Below are positions 9,003-17,756 of a stretch of DNA of 64,000 nucleotides, one piece after another. Position 1 is the stretch's first letter; the number at the start of each line of letters is the position of its first letter. The stretch is from Pedobacter sp. JY14-1 (GTDB taxonomy: Bacteria; Bacteroidota; Bacteroidia; Sphingobacteriales; Sphingobacteriaceae): positions 534,475 through 598,474 of the forward strand of contig NZ_JARJHU010000003.1 of NCBI RefSeq assembly GCF_029269825.1, read 5' to 3'. Below the pieces are notes generated by a model. The model ran no database searches, was not told the origin of the DNA, and saw only the letters and a list, made by a program, of their open reading frames with translations. The translations under genes and the position numbers were made by a program.

Positions 9003-9632
9003 ATGAAAGAGCTAATAATTCTAATCGCATGGCATAAGGAAAGTAATGAAGATCGAGTACATGCATTTCAAGAAAATAAAAAATCATTTGCAGACCATAA
9101 CCCAGATGTGGATATCATCACAGTCATGACACCCTTTGAAGGGATGGAGGCATGGCTTAATACAGACCTATCTTGTTTTAAATGGTATTTGGAAAACGGG
9201 CATATGCATAGTGCCCAACGCTATCTTATAGTTGAGTGGGACTGTTGGTGCAATTGTGACATGTATGCGTATTATAAACGCGTTTGGGATTGTGACATAG
9301 TTGTGCCGGGAATTAAATATCCTGAACGTGATGACTGGTACTGGTTTTCTACAATTGACAAACTACCTGAGCGTGTAAGAAAATACACAACAGGAGTAGT
9401 GCCCTTCTGTGGAATATTGTTATCCAATTTTGCGATGAAAAAAGTGTCGCAGGAGATATTAAAGCCTGAATATTATGGCTTAAACAGTGAGCTCAGGTTT
9501 GGAACGGTCGCTACTTCACTCGGGTTAGATCCAATCGTAAACCCAGTTTGTAACCGAACTATTTCTTGGTCTGGTATTAGCCCTTTGGATTCCAATTACT
9601 TAGGGCTTCATCACCCTAAAAAACTTACGTAG
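9003..9632 (+). CDS. Unrecognised protein, possible GT-A-type glycosyltransferase
   Basis: 209 residues from ATG 9003; the frame stays open upstream to 8952, but that would overlap the preceding gene. I do not recognise the family. It has an N-terminal beta-strand start (ELIILIAWHKES), an acidic block LIVEWDCWCNCDMY at ~75-88 that resembles the DxD region of GT-A enzymes, and five Cys concentrated around it. Its place 4 nt behind a glycosyltransferase supports a sugar-related role, which remains inference. Confidence 0.45.
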   Translation: MKELIILIAWHKESNEDRVHAFQENKKSFADHNPDVDIITVMTPFEGMEAWLNTDLSCFKWYLENGHMHSAQRYLIVEWDCWCNCDMYAYYKRVWDCDIVVPGIKYPERDDWYWFSTIDKLPERVRKYTTGVVPFCGILLSNFAMKKVSQEILKPEYYGLNSELRFGTVATSLGLDPIVNPVCNRTISWSGISPLDSNYLGLHHPKKLT

Positions 9633-9746
9633 TTTAGGAATAAATTCACATCGGAATAAACCAAACTTTGTGTATGTGCTTTAGAGGCATTATCGACTTG
9701 ACAGGAAAATCTCGCTGATTGAGCATGGACAAATACTTATTATTTT

Positions 9747-10571
9747 ATGAAGACAATTCATTTTTTAAATCCGATAAACCTAAAGAATAAAATAAGACTC
9801 GGCCCTAACGGCGACGGAGGTTATGTCATCTATAATCAAACATTAAAAGATATAGATGTTCTGGTGACATATGGTGTAGGCTGGGAAATTCGCTTCGAAA
9901 AGCATTTCAATGAACTTACTGGTAAAGAGGTATTAATGTTTGATCCTACAATGTTCGGAAAACACGTGTTAGATATTCCGTATTTTAAAAGTCTACTTTT
10001 CTCCGGCAACCTATTAGAGTCCCTTTTTTATGTAAATTTTGCTCGAAAAAAATGGAAGGAACTAAAGGCTTTGCGTCAACACAATATTTTATTCGTAAAT
10101 GAAGGAATCGCGGCAAATCGCTCAAAAAAATACAATAACTTCAAAACCCATATAGAGCAATATGGCCTCAAGGAAAAACGACTTCTGTTAAAAATTGATA
10201 TAGAAGGAAATGAATACGATATTTTCGAGGACGATGACATCTTTTTATATTTTAATAATGTTGTTCAAATAATTATCGAATTTCATGATCTTGATGTACA
10301 TTTTGATAGATTTAAAAAAATCATTCAAAAGCTTAAATATAATTATGAAGTTATACATGTTCATGGCAACAACTGGGGTGGACAATTTTCTTGTATAGTC
10401 CTGCCAGAAGACAAGGTAGTTAACTTGCCTAAAGTTATCGAAATGACTTTTCTACGCAAGTCCAATATCAGCGACAGTGACATTGTGGACGAAAAATTTA
10501 TTCCCCCAATTAAGTTGGACTTTCCAAACAATCCCTACGAACCGGATCTGGACTTTAACGTGTCTCAATGA
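9747..10571 (+). CDS. FkbM-like SAM methyltransferase
   Basis: 274 residues. The block LLLKIDIEGNEYDIF (~147-160) is the signature of FkbM/Methyltransf_21 enzymes, where the acidic residues sit in the SAM pocket. The N-terminal RLGPNGDGGYV (17-27) is also typical of this group. FkbM relatives O-methylate natural products or surface sugars. It is separated from the previous gene by 114 nt, so it may have its own promoter. A tailoring role in the lanthipeptide cluster is possible but not shown. Confidence 0.65.
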   Translation: MKTIHFLNPINLKNKIRLGPNGDGGYVIYNQTLKDIDVLVTYGVGWEIRFEKHFNELTGKEVLMFDPTMFGKHVLDIPYFKSLLFSGNLLESLFYVNFARKKWKELKALRQHNILFVNEGIAANRSKKYNNFKTHIEQYGLKEKRLLLKIDIEGNEYDIFEDDDIFLYFNNVVQIIIEFHDLDVHFDRFKKIIQKLKYNYEVIHVHGNNWGGQFSCIVLPEDKVVNLPKVIEMTFLRKSNISDSDIVDEKFIPPIKLDFPNNPYEPDLDFNVSQ

Positions 10572-11091
10572 TTGGTTAGAACATTTAGTATCAGGTGGAT
10601 ATACCAATTAACTATCCCCCTCTCGCACAGCAAACTGTCCATTCAGAGTTGAGGGATGAAAGAAAAAAACGTTGTGCAGATAGGTTTTTTGAACGGATGT
10701 TTTAGTCCGGGTTAGCAACTCTTATTTTACAAAAATACACTGCGGTCAAGTACCGCTTCAGCGATCGTTTCTTTACTAACGACCTTGCAAAGACGTATTT
10801 TGGCTAGGCAAATATTTTAAATAAGCCCTTTTTGACTTACCTAGAAGATTGACTTTCCCCCCAAAAACAGCAGCGGCTTAAAGGGAGGACGTCAGTTAAA
10901 GTAGGGGTAGGAATTTGTCGAATTCCGTTATTCATAATTATTACCTGAATAAATTTTGTAATGGAGATTGCTGGAAAGCTGCGCATTCTCGCAGTGACGT
11001 GCCGGCGAATGACGAACAGGCGGGGAGATTGCTTCTAAAGCCCGGGATTTATATTGAAATAAGTTATGCGGTATTGAAGATCAGTCGTTTT
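10572..11091. other. Gene-free stretch with a decayed REP-like element
   Basis: About 520 nt with no convincing gene. An open frame at 10915-11220 on the plus strand runs through a repeat relic and then antisense through the next gene. The part at about 10900-11040 resembles 22200-22330: both read ATAATTATTACCTGAATAAA, then a degenerate GAGATTGCT...CTCGCA.TGACG element. The remainder shows nothing I can name. Confidence 0.55.
10966..11035 (+). repeat. Decayed class A REP-like repeats
   Basis: GAGATTGCTGG...ATTCTCGCAGTGACG followed by a second GGGAGATTGCTTC. It is the degenerate intergenic form of the element found intact inside FecR (24863) and the GH2 gene (34315). A sister copy lies at 22268. 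Confidence 0.5.
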
Positions 11092-13467
11092 TCATTTAGT
11101 TCTGACAGTTACCTCCATTTCCTTTTGGTTTCTGAACAAAACGATCTTTTTATCACCTTCGGCTTTAAGGTTTGGTTGCAAGTCGCCCAACCCGGTAATA
11201 CTTTTACCATTGACTTTTAGGATTACATCGTTTACCTTAATGAGGTCTTTAAGCGGACTTTTTTCTTCAACTTTCAAAACCAGTACACCTGCATCTTTAG
11301 CCATTCCTGTCGCAGAACGCTCGCCCAGCCCGCTCAGATTCTTGAGCTCCAAACCCATGAAGTTCACGATTTCATTACTCCGTTGTGAATGGAGTGCCAC
11401 GATTTTAGGGAATTCGACTTTAGGAGCTATGCGCTTTAATTTCGGGGAAACAACTCCAAAGTTGTTCATGTCAAAATTTTTAAATCCTGTTTTAAAAGCT
11501 GCTGACCCCGCTCTTAGCCGATAGTCACCATGCTCAGGATCTACAAAGTCAGGGCTGATGAAGACACTGTTCTTATCACGCCCGTTAACCTGCGCTTTGG
11601 CCAGTTCACTTTCATCTGTGAATATATTGGAATCAATTTCATCTCCCCAAAGGCCGTTCTGGGGCATACCTATAGCCGCATAGTTGCGGAAAACCAGGTT
11701 TTTTCTGAAAATGTCTTTGCTGCGGCTGAACCAAACGTGCGGGTGAAACGTGTTGTTTATTATGATATTGTTCTCGGCCTTACGATTATAGCCTTCTCTG
11801 AATTTTAACCCACCGTTGAGTAAAAGATTGTTGTATATTTCATAGTTGCTTGATCCGTCGTCAAGGTCGATATCCCAGCCATGATCACATCTGAAACGGT
11901 TATTTCTCAATATGATAGGGTGTATCACATCCAGGAGCACCAATTCAGGATGCCGGTCGACGATGGTATCCAGGACAGCTTTATCGGGATGCCAGTATCG
12001 GTCTCGTCCCCAGGAATTGAATGAGCCGTGATCTCCGCTCTCCCTTACGGTGTTGAATACATCATTGTATTCGATCAGGTGTCCGCCCCAGGTTCCCTCG
12101 CTGACGTTAATCCCAGCCCGAGGCACATTGCATATGGTATTGTGGGCGATAGTAATGTCCATAGACATCGAAATCTGAACACCCGCGCTTTGAATTTCAA
12201 CCTGACCAATCTGCTCTATAAGGTTGTCGTAGACGCTGCACGTTTTAGGAAAGTTAGTGGTTTTAGGACCTGGCGTCCGGTCAATGTCGCTGAGCTTTAT
12301 AAACTCGTTATACTCAAAGCTGGGAGACCTTACGGCATCCGGATCGCCGACAAAGCTGATCCCGCTCCCGCCTATTTTTGTAAGGTGACATCCTGACACT
12401 TCATTTTTAAGATTGTATTTACTGAAATATATCGCATTACCACCAAGATTGTCGAGAACGCAATTTTTGATACTGCAATTTGTTGCGCCTTCAAAAAATA
12501 CGGCAGCCCCACGGTAGGTCGTCCAGTCGCTTCTCAGCAACGGCTCCTTGTTTTCCATGAACGTCCTTATTGTGTGTGTGATGTGGATATCCTGAATACT
12601 GATATTGGAAACCGGACGCTTTTGCGAGCCTCTGAATTCGAAAATATGCTTCAGCTGGGGGCTTTCAATTTTTGCTGAAGATAACTTCAGGTCTGCAGGC
12701 GGATAGTAGTATAGTATCTTTTTATCCTTATCATAGTACCATTCATTGACTGTATCCAGTTCCTCAAATACGTTTTCGACAAACTTATACTGGTCATGCA
12801 TACCCATTTTCCGGTTATTTTGCCAGCCCCCATCCAAATCAAGTTCTCCATTACTTTTCTTTCCCTTGATCAGATAGCTGAATCCACCCCACTCGCTTTT
12901 ATGCAACGCATGTAAGTATGCACCTTCGGGATTTGCCCAGCTTTTGACTTTAGTGACGCTGTTGGCATCAGCAGATGTACCATTTAAAATCCTTTCAGTT
13001 GGATTGAAATTGGGGTAGCGCGCCATGTGCTGTCGCTGACCGTTAACGAATAGTTGATCGAAAACATAATCTCCTTCCACCTTTGCCTGCATGATGCCAT
13101 TCCTGTAAGGCCTCCATTTCAACTTCAACAGTGCAGCACCGCTTACCACTACATTTTCATTATGCGCAGCTTTAAGGACCAGTTTTTCGGAGATACCCCT
13201 GGAGTCTGATGAATCAAACACAATAGGCTTTTCAATGTGATACTCTCCTCCACTTAGCCGAATTTCGGCGGGGCCTTTAACTTTTCTGGCTTTTACCCTG
13301 GCAAAATCGATGGTCTTGAATGGCGACCTGGAGCTTCCCGTATTCTTATCACTTCCGGCGGGTGAGACATAAATAATTTTTTGCGCGAACAATGGAAAGC
13401 TCAATAAAGACAGGAATATCAAGAGCCAGCTGCGCACCATTTTGTGCGTGTTTATCATTGATCGCAT
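11092..13467 (-). CDS. Secreted right-handed beta-helix protein with C-terminal PDZ domain
   Basis: 791 residues. A signal peptide (WLLIFLSLLSFPLFAQ) precedes IYVSPAGSDKNTGS and SPFKTIDFA, the usual opening of Bacteroidota parallel beta-helix proteins. Repeated short beta strands with N and G turns fill residues ~270-640, as in Beta_helix polysaccharide-binding or -cleaving proteins. Residues ~700-791 form a PDZ domain (GVLVLKVEEKSPL, then KVNDVILKVNGKSI). The substrate cannot be named. Three in-frame ATGs (13467, 13458, 13440) are possible starts; the last places the hydrophobic core best. The gene stands alone and faces the decayed Rpn genes. Confidence 0.75.
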   Translation of the reverse strand: MRSMINTHKMVRSWLLIFLSLLSFPLFAQKIIYVSPAGSDKNTGSSRSPFKTIDFARVKARKVKGPAEIRLSGGEYHIEKPIVFDSSDSRGISEKLVLKAAHNENVVVSGAALLKLKWRPYRNGIMQAKVEGDYVFDQLFVNGQRQHMARYPNFNPTERILNGTSADANSVTKVKSWANPEGAYLHALHKSEWGGFSYLIKGKKSNGELDLDGGWQNNRKMGMHDQYKFVENVFEELDTVNEWYYDKDKKILYYYPPADLKLSSAKIESPQLKHIFEFRGSQKRPVSNISIQDIHITHTIRTFMENKEPLLRSDWTTYRGAAVFFEGATNCSIKNCVLDNLGGNAIYFSKYNLKNEVSGCHLTKIGGSGISFVGDPDAVRSPSFEYNEFIKLSDIDRTPGPKTTNFPKTCSVYDNLIEQIGQVEIQSAGVQISMSMDITIAHNTICNVPRAGINVSEGTWGGHLIEYNDVFNTVRESGDHGSFNSWGRDRYWHPDKAVLDTIVDRHPELVLLDVIHPIILRNNRFRCDHGWDIDLDDGSSNYEIYNNLLLNGGLKFREGYNRKAENNIIINNTFHPHVWFSRSKDIFRKNLVFRNYAAIGMPQNGLWGDEIDSNIFTDESELAKAQVNGRDKNSVFISPDFVDPEHGDYRLRAGSAAFKTGFKNFDMNNFGVVSPKLKRIAPKVEFPKIVALHSQRSNEIVNFMGLELKNLSGLGERSATGMAKDAGVLVLKVEEKSPLKDLIKVNDVILKVNGKSITGLGDLQPNLKAEGDKKIVLFRNQKEMEVTVRTK

Positions 13468-13552
13468 TTCGGCTGGAATTTATATGACATAACTGTTTTT
13501 GTATATTGGTTATATATACCTACACGAATTTAGTCAATTCTAAATATCATCG

Positions 13553-13580
13553 AAATTAAAGGGGGCAATGCCCCCTAGAC
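13553..13580 (-). terminator. Hairpin downstream of the Rpn pseudogene
   Basis: GGGGGC-AAT-GCCCCC at 13561-13575. Read on the minus strand, it follows the Rpn remnant stop and is itself followed by TTTAATTT, so it fits an intrinsic terminator for that gene. Confidence 0.6.
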
Positions 13581-13586
13581 TAATAA

Positions 13587-14134
13587 TTACAGGTTTTTAA
13601 TTTCGTCGGCAGAAAGGCCCGTAAGCTCGGCGATCTCATCAACAGGCATATTTTTATTTAGAAGCTTTTGAGCGATTTCGAGTGCTTTTTCAGTTTTACC
13701 AATGGCTTCTCCTTCTTCTTTTCCTTCAAGCTTAGCTTGCGAGAGTACCGCTGCGTTGTCCCATTTGCGTTTGAGTTCCTGATCGTACATTTTTTGTTCC
13801 TCCCTGGTTAGGTTGGCATATTCGCCGACGCTGTAAAGTTTACCAAAAATCGTGTCCTTCAGATGAGGCGGGCAATCGTCCCGCTCTGGCATGTGCTTAA
13901 GTTCGTATAGCCACCTGTCCAGCGCAAGGTTACATTCCTCATCGGTCTTTACAAAATTAGTCAAATCAATATAGATGTAACCGAGATTTTGTTGTACTGC
14001 AGGTCTATGAGTTCTTTTCGGCCATTGAATACGGCATTCAGGAGGTTTAACAGGAGATCTTTGTTGAGGTCGGTGCCGAACAGTTTTTTGAACGAGAGAT
14101 CGAGCAGGGGGTTGATGTACTTTGAATGTTGCAT
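13587..14134 (-). pseudogene. Rpn-family nuclease/transposase-like gene with internal deletion
   Basis: From ATG 14134 the minus strand reads MQHSKYINPLLDLSFKKLFG and on to AVFNGRKELIDLQYN, the normal N-terminus of Rpn (PD-(D/E)XK) proteins. It then jumps into GYIYIDLTNFVKTDEE, which is normally well past the nuclease core, in a different frame. The C-terminal part continues to 13587 with the usual charged region and a short helix-turn-helix-like end (MPVDEIAELTGLSADEI). The missing centre should hold the catalytic residues, so the gene is dead. The surviving C-terminal frame (13964-13587, 125 residues) can still look like a gene. Confidence 0.8.
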
Positions 14135-14376
14135 AAGTTAGTTGGAGTAATTGCTGCCGGAAGTGGTAACCTGGATAACTTATGCGGAATTTTTGAGAAT
14201 TGTAAGACTTACTGAGAGCGACAAAATTGTATAATTTACAAAGCGAGGCAAAAGGGGGAGATATAGCATCCGCTTAAGAAAGCAGATTCCGACTCCTTCA
14301 ATACCGGACGTAATTTCCGGTGTATTAGTATGTGTGTCCATAAATTGTTATCTTGAACAATATCTGTTAACCGATC

Positions 14377-14650
14377 ATGAAGCTACTCCTGCTGTCACTA
14401 CTTTCACTTTTCAATCTGTCACGCGGGTCGCAAGAAACACTAAATTACGACCTCAAGCACTAACTGGATTCCATTTTTGATTGCTGATCAAGGCATCCGC
14501 GAATTCCTTGACACGGAGGTTATCGCATCCAGGAAATATAGTCTTGCGAAGGTTTTGAACTATCCCAGAGCTTTGCTGGACAGCAAGCCATGGCTGATCA
14601 TGCACAAGATTGATCCTATCATATCAAGAAGGTTGAGTTTTGTGTTCTAG
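14377..14650 (+). pseudogene. Decayed gene for a small secreted protein
   Basis: ATG 14377 opens a convincing signal peptide (MKLLLLSLLSLFNLS) that stops after 28 codons. Directly after, LDSIF is readable in the next frame-segment, then in a shifted frame ADQGIREFLDTEV and later LNYPRALLDSKPWLIM up to a stop at 14650. The DQ-x-x-R core recalls DUF6624 proteins, a weak match from memory. At least one stop and one frameshift are needed to join the pieces, so this is a remnant. Confidence 0.4.
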
Positions 14651-14662
14651 AATTTTTACCCG

Positions 14663-14975
14663 TTAGGATATAAATATGGAAGAGATAATTACTTGGTTGT
14701 TGCTTTCGATTTCTTCAACAGAGAGACTGGTTAATTCGGCGATTTCGTCTATGGGCATATTTTTATTACGAAGTTTCTGAGCAATTTCCAGTGCTTTTTC
14801 GGTTTTGCCCTTTGCCTGACCAATGGCTTCTCTTTCAAGCTTAGCCTGCGAAAGCGCCGCTGCGTTGTCCCATTTGCTTTTGAGTTCCTGATCGTACATC
14901 TTTTGTTCCTCCCTGGTTAGGTTGGCATATTCGCCAACGCTGTAAAGTTTACCAAAAAATCGTGTCTTTCAGATG
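14663..14975 (-). pseudogene. Second Rpn-family remnant (C-terminus only)
   Basis: Nearly the same DNA as the C-terminal part of the copy at 13587. Homology starts abruptly at about 14975, has one extra A in the run near 14955 (a frameshift relative to the first copy), and continues to a 78-residue frame ending at 14663. Its last residues (NNQVIISSIFIS) differ, so the 3' end is replaced. No nuclease core remains. Confidence 0.75.
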
Positions 14976-15356
14976 GCAACTGGATTCTTGACTGCTAATC
15001 ACATCACCTGAATGACTCTTAGCGTTAATTATTAGCTGATGTGACAATAAAGAAATATAGATTTTGAGCATTAATAAATTTATACGTGTACTTATTACAC
15101 TAACTGACAGAATGTTAGCAATGTCATGATAACGTTAAAGGCTGCCATAATAGCGGATTTCTATAAATGACAATGTTGATAAAAATAATTTTTTCTTGTT
15201 TCAGAAAAAAAAGTATTTGATAATACTGGGGATTAAATTTCCCGTTAACTCTAATTTTTTTGGATTTTCACTTCAATAACTGAGTTAATACACAGGTTTT
15301 CCAATAATTATGCCAATTTAATTAGCATTAAATAAAGCGGTGTGACACTACTGACA
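14976..15356. other. Gene-free, AT-rich stretch
   Basis: About 380 nt between the Rpn remnant and the defence region. I see no gene, RNA or strong hairpin. It is rich in A/T runs and may hold promoters for the genes that follow. Confidence 0.5.
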
Positions 15357-15581
15357 TTAGATAGTTTTGGCATAGCCGTTGACAGTAGAAGTTGGTAAAG
15401 CCTGCAAGAATTTTTCGAGGATTGATGCAGGCTCCCATTTACAAAAGCATAGGAAGTCGGGATGACTATCCCAAACTGTACAGTTATTGAACAAATTAAA
15501 GGTATAAATAGTTTTTGCTATAGGAATTATTTGTTCCGTCGTTTGACGCTTTAATGTACACGATATGTTTTGAGAAGTCAT
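15357..15581 (-). CDS. Possible small protein divergent from the TIR-caspase operon
   Basis: A 74-residue frame from ATG 15581 with natural codon use and two Trp residues. The family is unknown. It faces away from the operon that begins at 15658, so the 76 nt between could be a shared control region. It may also be a chance frame. Confidence 0.35.
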   Translation of the reverse strand: MTSQNISCTLKRQTTEQIIPIAKTIYTFNLFNNCTVWDSHPDFLCFCKWEPASILEKFLQALPTSTVNGYAKTI

Positions 15582-15657
15582 TTTACGAAGTTAAAATGAA
15601 AGTTAATGCTTGCTGCTTGCCAAGCAGAGTAGGCGATTGTACATTTAAATCAATATT

Positions 15658-15837
15658 ATGGCAACAAACGGAAAGGCTGGCGACGGTCAAAAAAAAGCGA
15701 CTATAAGAGAAGGGCTTCAAATACTCAACCCCAAACCGGCGCAATGGGTTAAAAGGAACGCCAACTTTGACAGGTTCAGAGAAGTAAAAATAGACGGTAT
15801 CCCCTTCAAAGAAGTCAGAAAGGCGAGGGGGAACTAA
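15658..15837 (+). CDS. Small basic protein (59 aa) heading the TIR-caspase operon
   Basis: ATG 15658 to TAA 15837 gives 59 residues with QILNPKPAQWVKRNANF and then DGIPFKEVRKARGN. The pattern P-x-x-x-x-W-V-K-R-x-A-x-F-x-x-F-x-x-V-K-x-D-G-x-P-F-K-x-V-R-K recalls small uncharacterised bacterial proteins, but no function is known to me. It ends 2 nt before the TIR gene, so it is in the same transcript. The longer minus-strand frame covering it (15583-15846) looks like a shadow: this frame has the operon spacing and the conserved-looking sequence. Confidence 0.6.
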   Translation: MATNGKAGDGQKKATIREGLQILNPKPAQWVKRNANFDRFREVKIDGIPFKEVRKARGN

Positions 15838-15839
15838 GC

Positions 15840-16418
15840 ATGGCATTATTTACCAGCTCTTATTTAAAAGAGGTCTATAAACGTAGAACAATTAATTTAG
15901 TGGAGAATGCCAGAGCAAGAGTGTTTTCAAAACCAGAAAGCGCTGTATTCGACATATTTCTGTGTCATAGTTTTGCTGATAAAGAAACAATAGGGGGACT
16001 ATACACTGAATTAACAAATCAAGGCTACAGTGTTTATGTAGATTGGATTGTCGACCCTCAACTCGACAGAAACAATGTCACCAAAGAAACAGCTGAATTG
16101 ATCCGCAAAAGACTAAAAAATTCTAAGAGTTTGTTACTGGCAGTATCGACCAATGCCGATCTGTCCAAATGGATGCCTTGGGAGTTGGGTTATGTAGATG
16201 GACACGCTGGTAATTGCGCATTAGTGCCGATCGAAACAAGCAATGCAAATGTTACTGTTTTCAATCGGAGAGAATATTTGTTATTGTATCCGTATGTTAA
16301 AAGAAATGGTAATTATTCTGATCTTTTTGTAGCAGAGTCAAATAACATTTACTCGAGTTTCGATAATTGGTTAAAGTATAAAACCAAACCAGGGTATCAG
16401 TTCAGCGCAATTTTATAA
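15840..16418 (+). CDS. TIR-domain protein (first TIR of the operon)
   Basis: 192 residues. A ~35-residue helical N-terminus precedes a TIR domain: box 1 FDIFLCHSFADKE (37-49), then GYSVYVDWIVD (62-72) and KWMPWELGYVDG (110-121). Glu115 in the WEL motif is the candidate catalytic glutamate of NAD-cleaving TIRs. Bacterial TIR proteins of defence systems make cyclic-ADP-ribose-type signals or deplete NAD. The stop lies 2 nt before the caspase gene, tying the two functions together. The C-terminal ~55 residues are not TIR and are unassigned. Enzyme activity is inferred from motif only. Confidence 0.8.
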   Translation: MALFTSSYLKEVYKRRTINLVENARARVFSKPESAVFDIFLCHSFADKETIGGLYTELTNQGYSVYVDWIVDPQLDRNNVTKETAELIRKRLKNSKSLLLAVSTNADLSKWMPWELGYVDGHAGNCALVPIETSNANVTVFNRREYLLLYPYVKRNGNYSDLFVAESNNIYSSFDNWLKYKTKPGYQFSAIL

Positions 16419-16420
16419 CT

Positions 16421-17368
16421 ATGAGAAAGGCATTGATAGTAGGGATAAACGATTATCCAACAGCACCTTTGGCGGGATGTGTCAATGATGCTATGGCAAT
16501 GAAGAATGTACTAGAACGGGATGGCGATGGATCTCCTAACTTTCAGGTTAAATTGTTAGTGGAGCCTTCAACCAGGGTTTCTAAAGCGATACTTCGGAAA
16601 GCTATTACTGATCTATTCAGAGGAGAAGCGGACGTAGCACTATTGTATTTTTCTGGTCATGGACTGTTAAAATCATCTACCGGATATCTGATTACGTCAG
16701 ACTATATAGTACATGACGAAGGGATTTCGATGGACGAGATATTAAAGCTCGCCATCTCATCTAAAATCAAAGACAAGATCATTATTCTGGATTGCTGCAA
16801 TTCGGGTAGCTTTGGGGAGTTGGGACTGGGTGTTGATACCAATTCAGTCTTGGGTGAAGGGATGACCATCCTTACTGCATGTCATAATGACGAAACTTCA
16901 TTAGAAAGTAATGGAAGAGGTATATTTACGACCTTAATCGTTGATGCGCTTCAAGGCGGGGCCGCTGACATTAGAGGGAATATAACTCCCGGGAGTATTT
17001 ATGCCTATGTAGATGAGGCCTTGGGCGCCTGGGACCAACGACCAGTTTTTAAAACTAATGTTGGCAGGTTTACTCCAATCAGGAAGATTGCACCTAAAGT
17101 GCCTCTTGAGATGCTAAGGAATCTGACAACCTACTTCGATACGCCTGAAGCCGATCACAAGTTGTCACCCAAATATGAGGATAGCGAGGCTGATCACGAC
17201 CCGGAGAAGGTCAAGATATTTAAAGAATTGCAAAAGTTTGTAGCCGTTGGATTGGTTTTGCCGGTTGGTGAGGAGCATATGTATTATGCAGCAATGAACT
17301 CTACCTCATGCAAGTTAACAGCAATGGGTTATCAATATTGGAGACTAGTAAAAGAAGGGAAAATTTAA
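16421..17368 (+). CDS. Caspase-like protease (peptidase C14 family)
   Basis: 315 residues. The start RKALIVGINDYPTAPLAGCVNDA is the classical p20 opening. His80 lies in LLYFSGHGLL and the nucleophile Cys126 in IILDCCNSGSFG, so the catalytic dyad is intact. The caspase fold ends near residue 215. Residues ~235-315 form an extra domain (FKELQKFVAVGLVLPVGEE, then MYYAAMNSTSCKLTAMGY) which may sense a ligand or substrate. It lies between two TIR genes, with gaps of 2 nt and 1 nt. Type IV Thoeris is known to use a TIR-made cyclic nucleotide to switch on a caspase-like protease, and this locus fits that idea. The second TIR is the odd part. Confidence 0.85.
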   Translation: MRKALIVGINDYPTAPLAGCVNDAMAMKNVLERDGDGSPNFQVKLLVEPSTRVSKAILRKAITDLFRGEADVALLYFSGHGLLKSSTGYLITSDYIVHDEGISMDEILKLAISSKIKDKIIILDCCNSGSFGELGLGVDTNSVLGEGMTILTACHNDETSLESNGRGIFTTLIVDALQGGAADIRGNITPGSIYAYVDEALGAWDQRPVFKTNVGRFTPIRKIAPKVPLEMLRNLTTYFDTPEADHKLSPKYEDSEADHDPEKVKIFKELQKFVAVGLVLPVGEEHMYYAAMNSTSCKLTAMGYQYWRLVKEGKI

Positions 17369-17369
17369 C

Positions 17370-17747
17370 ATGAAAAGAATATTTGTTGCATTTGCTATAG
17401 AAGATCAGACCGAAAAGTTTTTATTCACCGGGCAAGCTAAAAATGATGCAGTACCATTTGAATTTGTGGATATGTCAGTTAAAACACCATGGGATTCTGC
17501 GTGGAAAACCAACTGCAGAACCAGAATAGCTGGTTGTCACGGCACAATTGTATTGGTATCACCTAATTTGAGACATGCAGAAGGTGCATTGTGGGAGGTG
17601 AAATGTGCTTTAGATCTGGGACTTCCAGTAAAGGGCGTATTTATAAAAGGCGCAAATTATTTGAGTATTCCGGCAGAGATGGCCGGTAAGGTAGATTGCT
17701 GCTCATGGAACCATCAGGAACTGGCAAGATTTGTTAAAAGCTTATAA
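17370..17747 (+). CDS. ThsB-like TIR protein (MTH538/DUF1863 type)
   Basis: 125 residues, one compact domain. It starts KRIFVAFAIEDQ, contains DMSVKTPWDSAW (34-45), TRIAGCHGTIVLVSPN (51-66) and ALWEVKCALDLGLPV (73-87). This is the layout of MTH538-type TIR-like proteins, including Thoeris ThsB. Glu76 in LWEV is the predicted catalytic residue. In Thoeris, ThsB detects phage and makes an NAD-derived cyclic signal. It begins 1 nt after the caspase stop, so the pair is coupled and this may be the caspase's cognate signal maker. The larger TIR at 15840 could then be a second sensor or an accessory enzyme. Confidence 0.75.
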   Translation: MKRIFVAFAIEDQTEKFLFTGQAKNDAVPFEFVDMSVKTPWDSAWKTNCRTRIAGCHGTIVLVSPNLRHAEGALWEVKCALDLGLPVKGVFIKGANYLSIPAEMAGKVDCCSWNHQELARFVKSL

Positions 17748-17756
17748 AAATAAAAC

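Noticed and set aside
10915..11220. A 101-codon plus-strand frame
   Set aside because: It crosses a repeat relic and then runs antisense through the end of the beta-helix/PDZ gene; no start context or protein-like sequence.
15583..15846. An 87-codon minus-strand frame upstream of the TIR gene
   Set aside because: It overlaps the 59-residue plus-strand frame, which has operon spacing and a conserved-looking basic pattern, so the minus frame is taken as a shadow.
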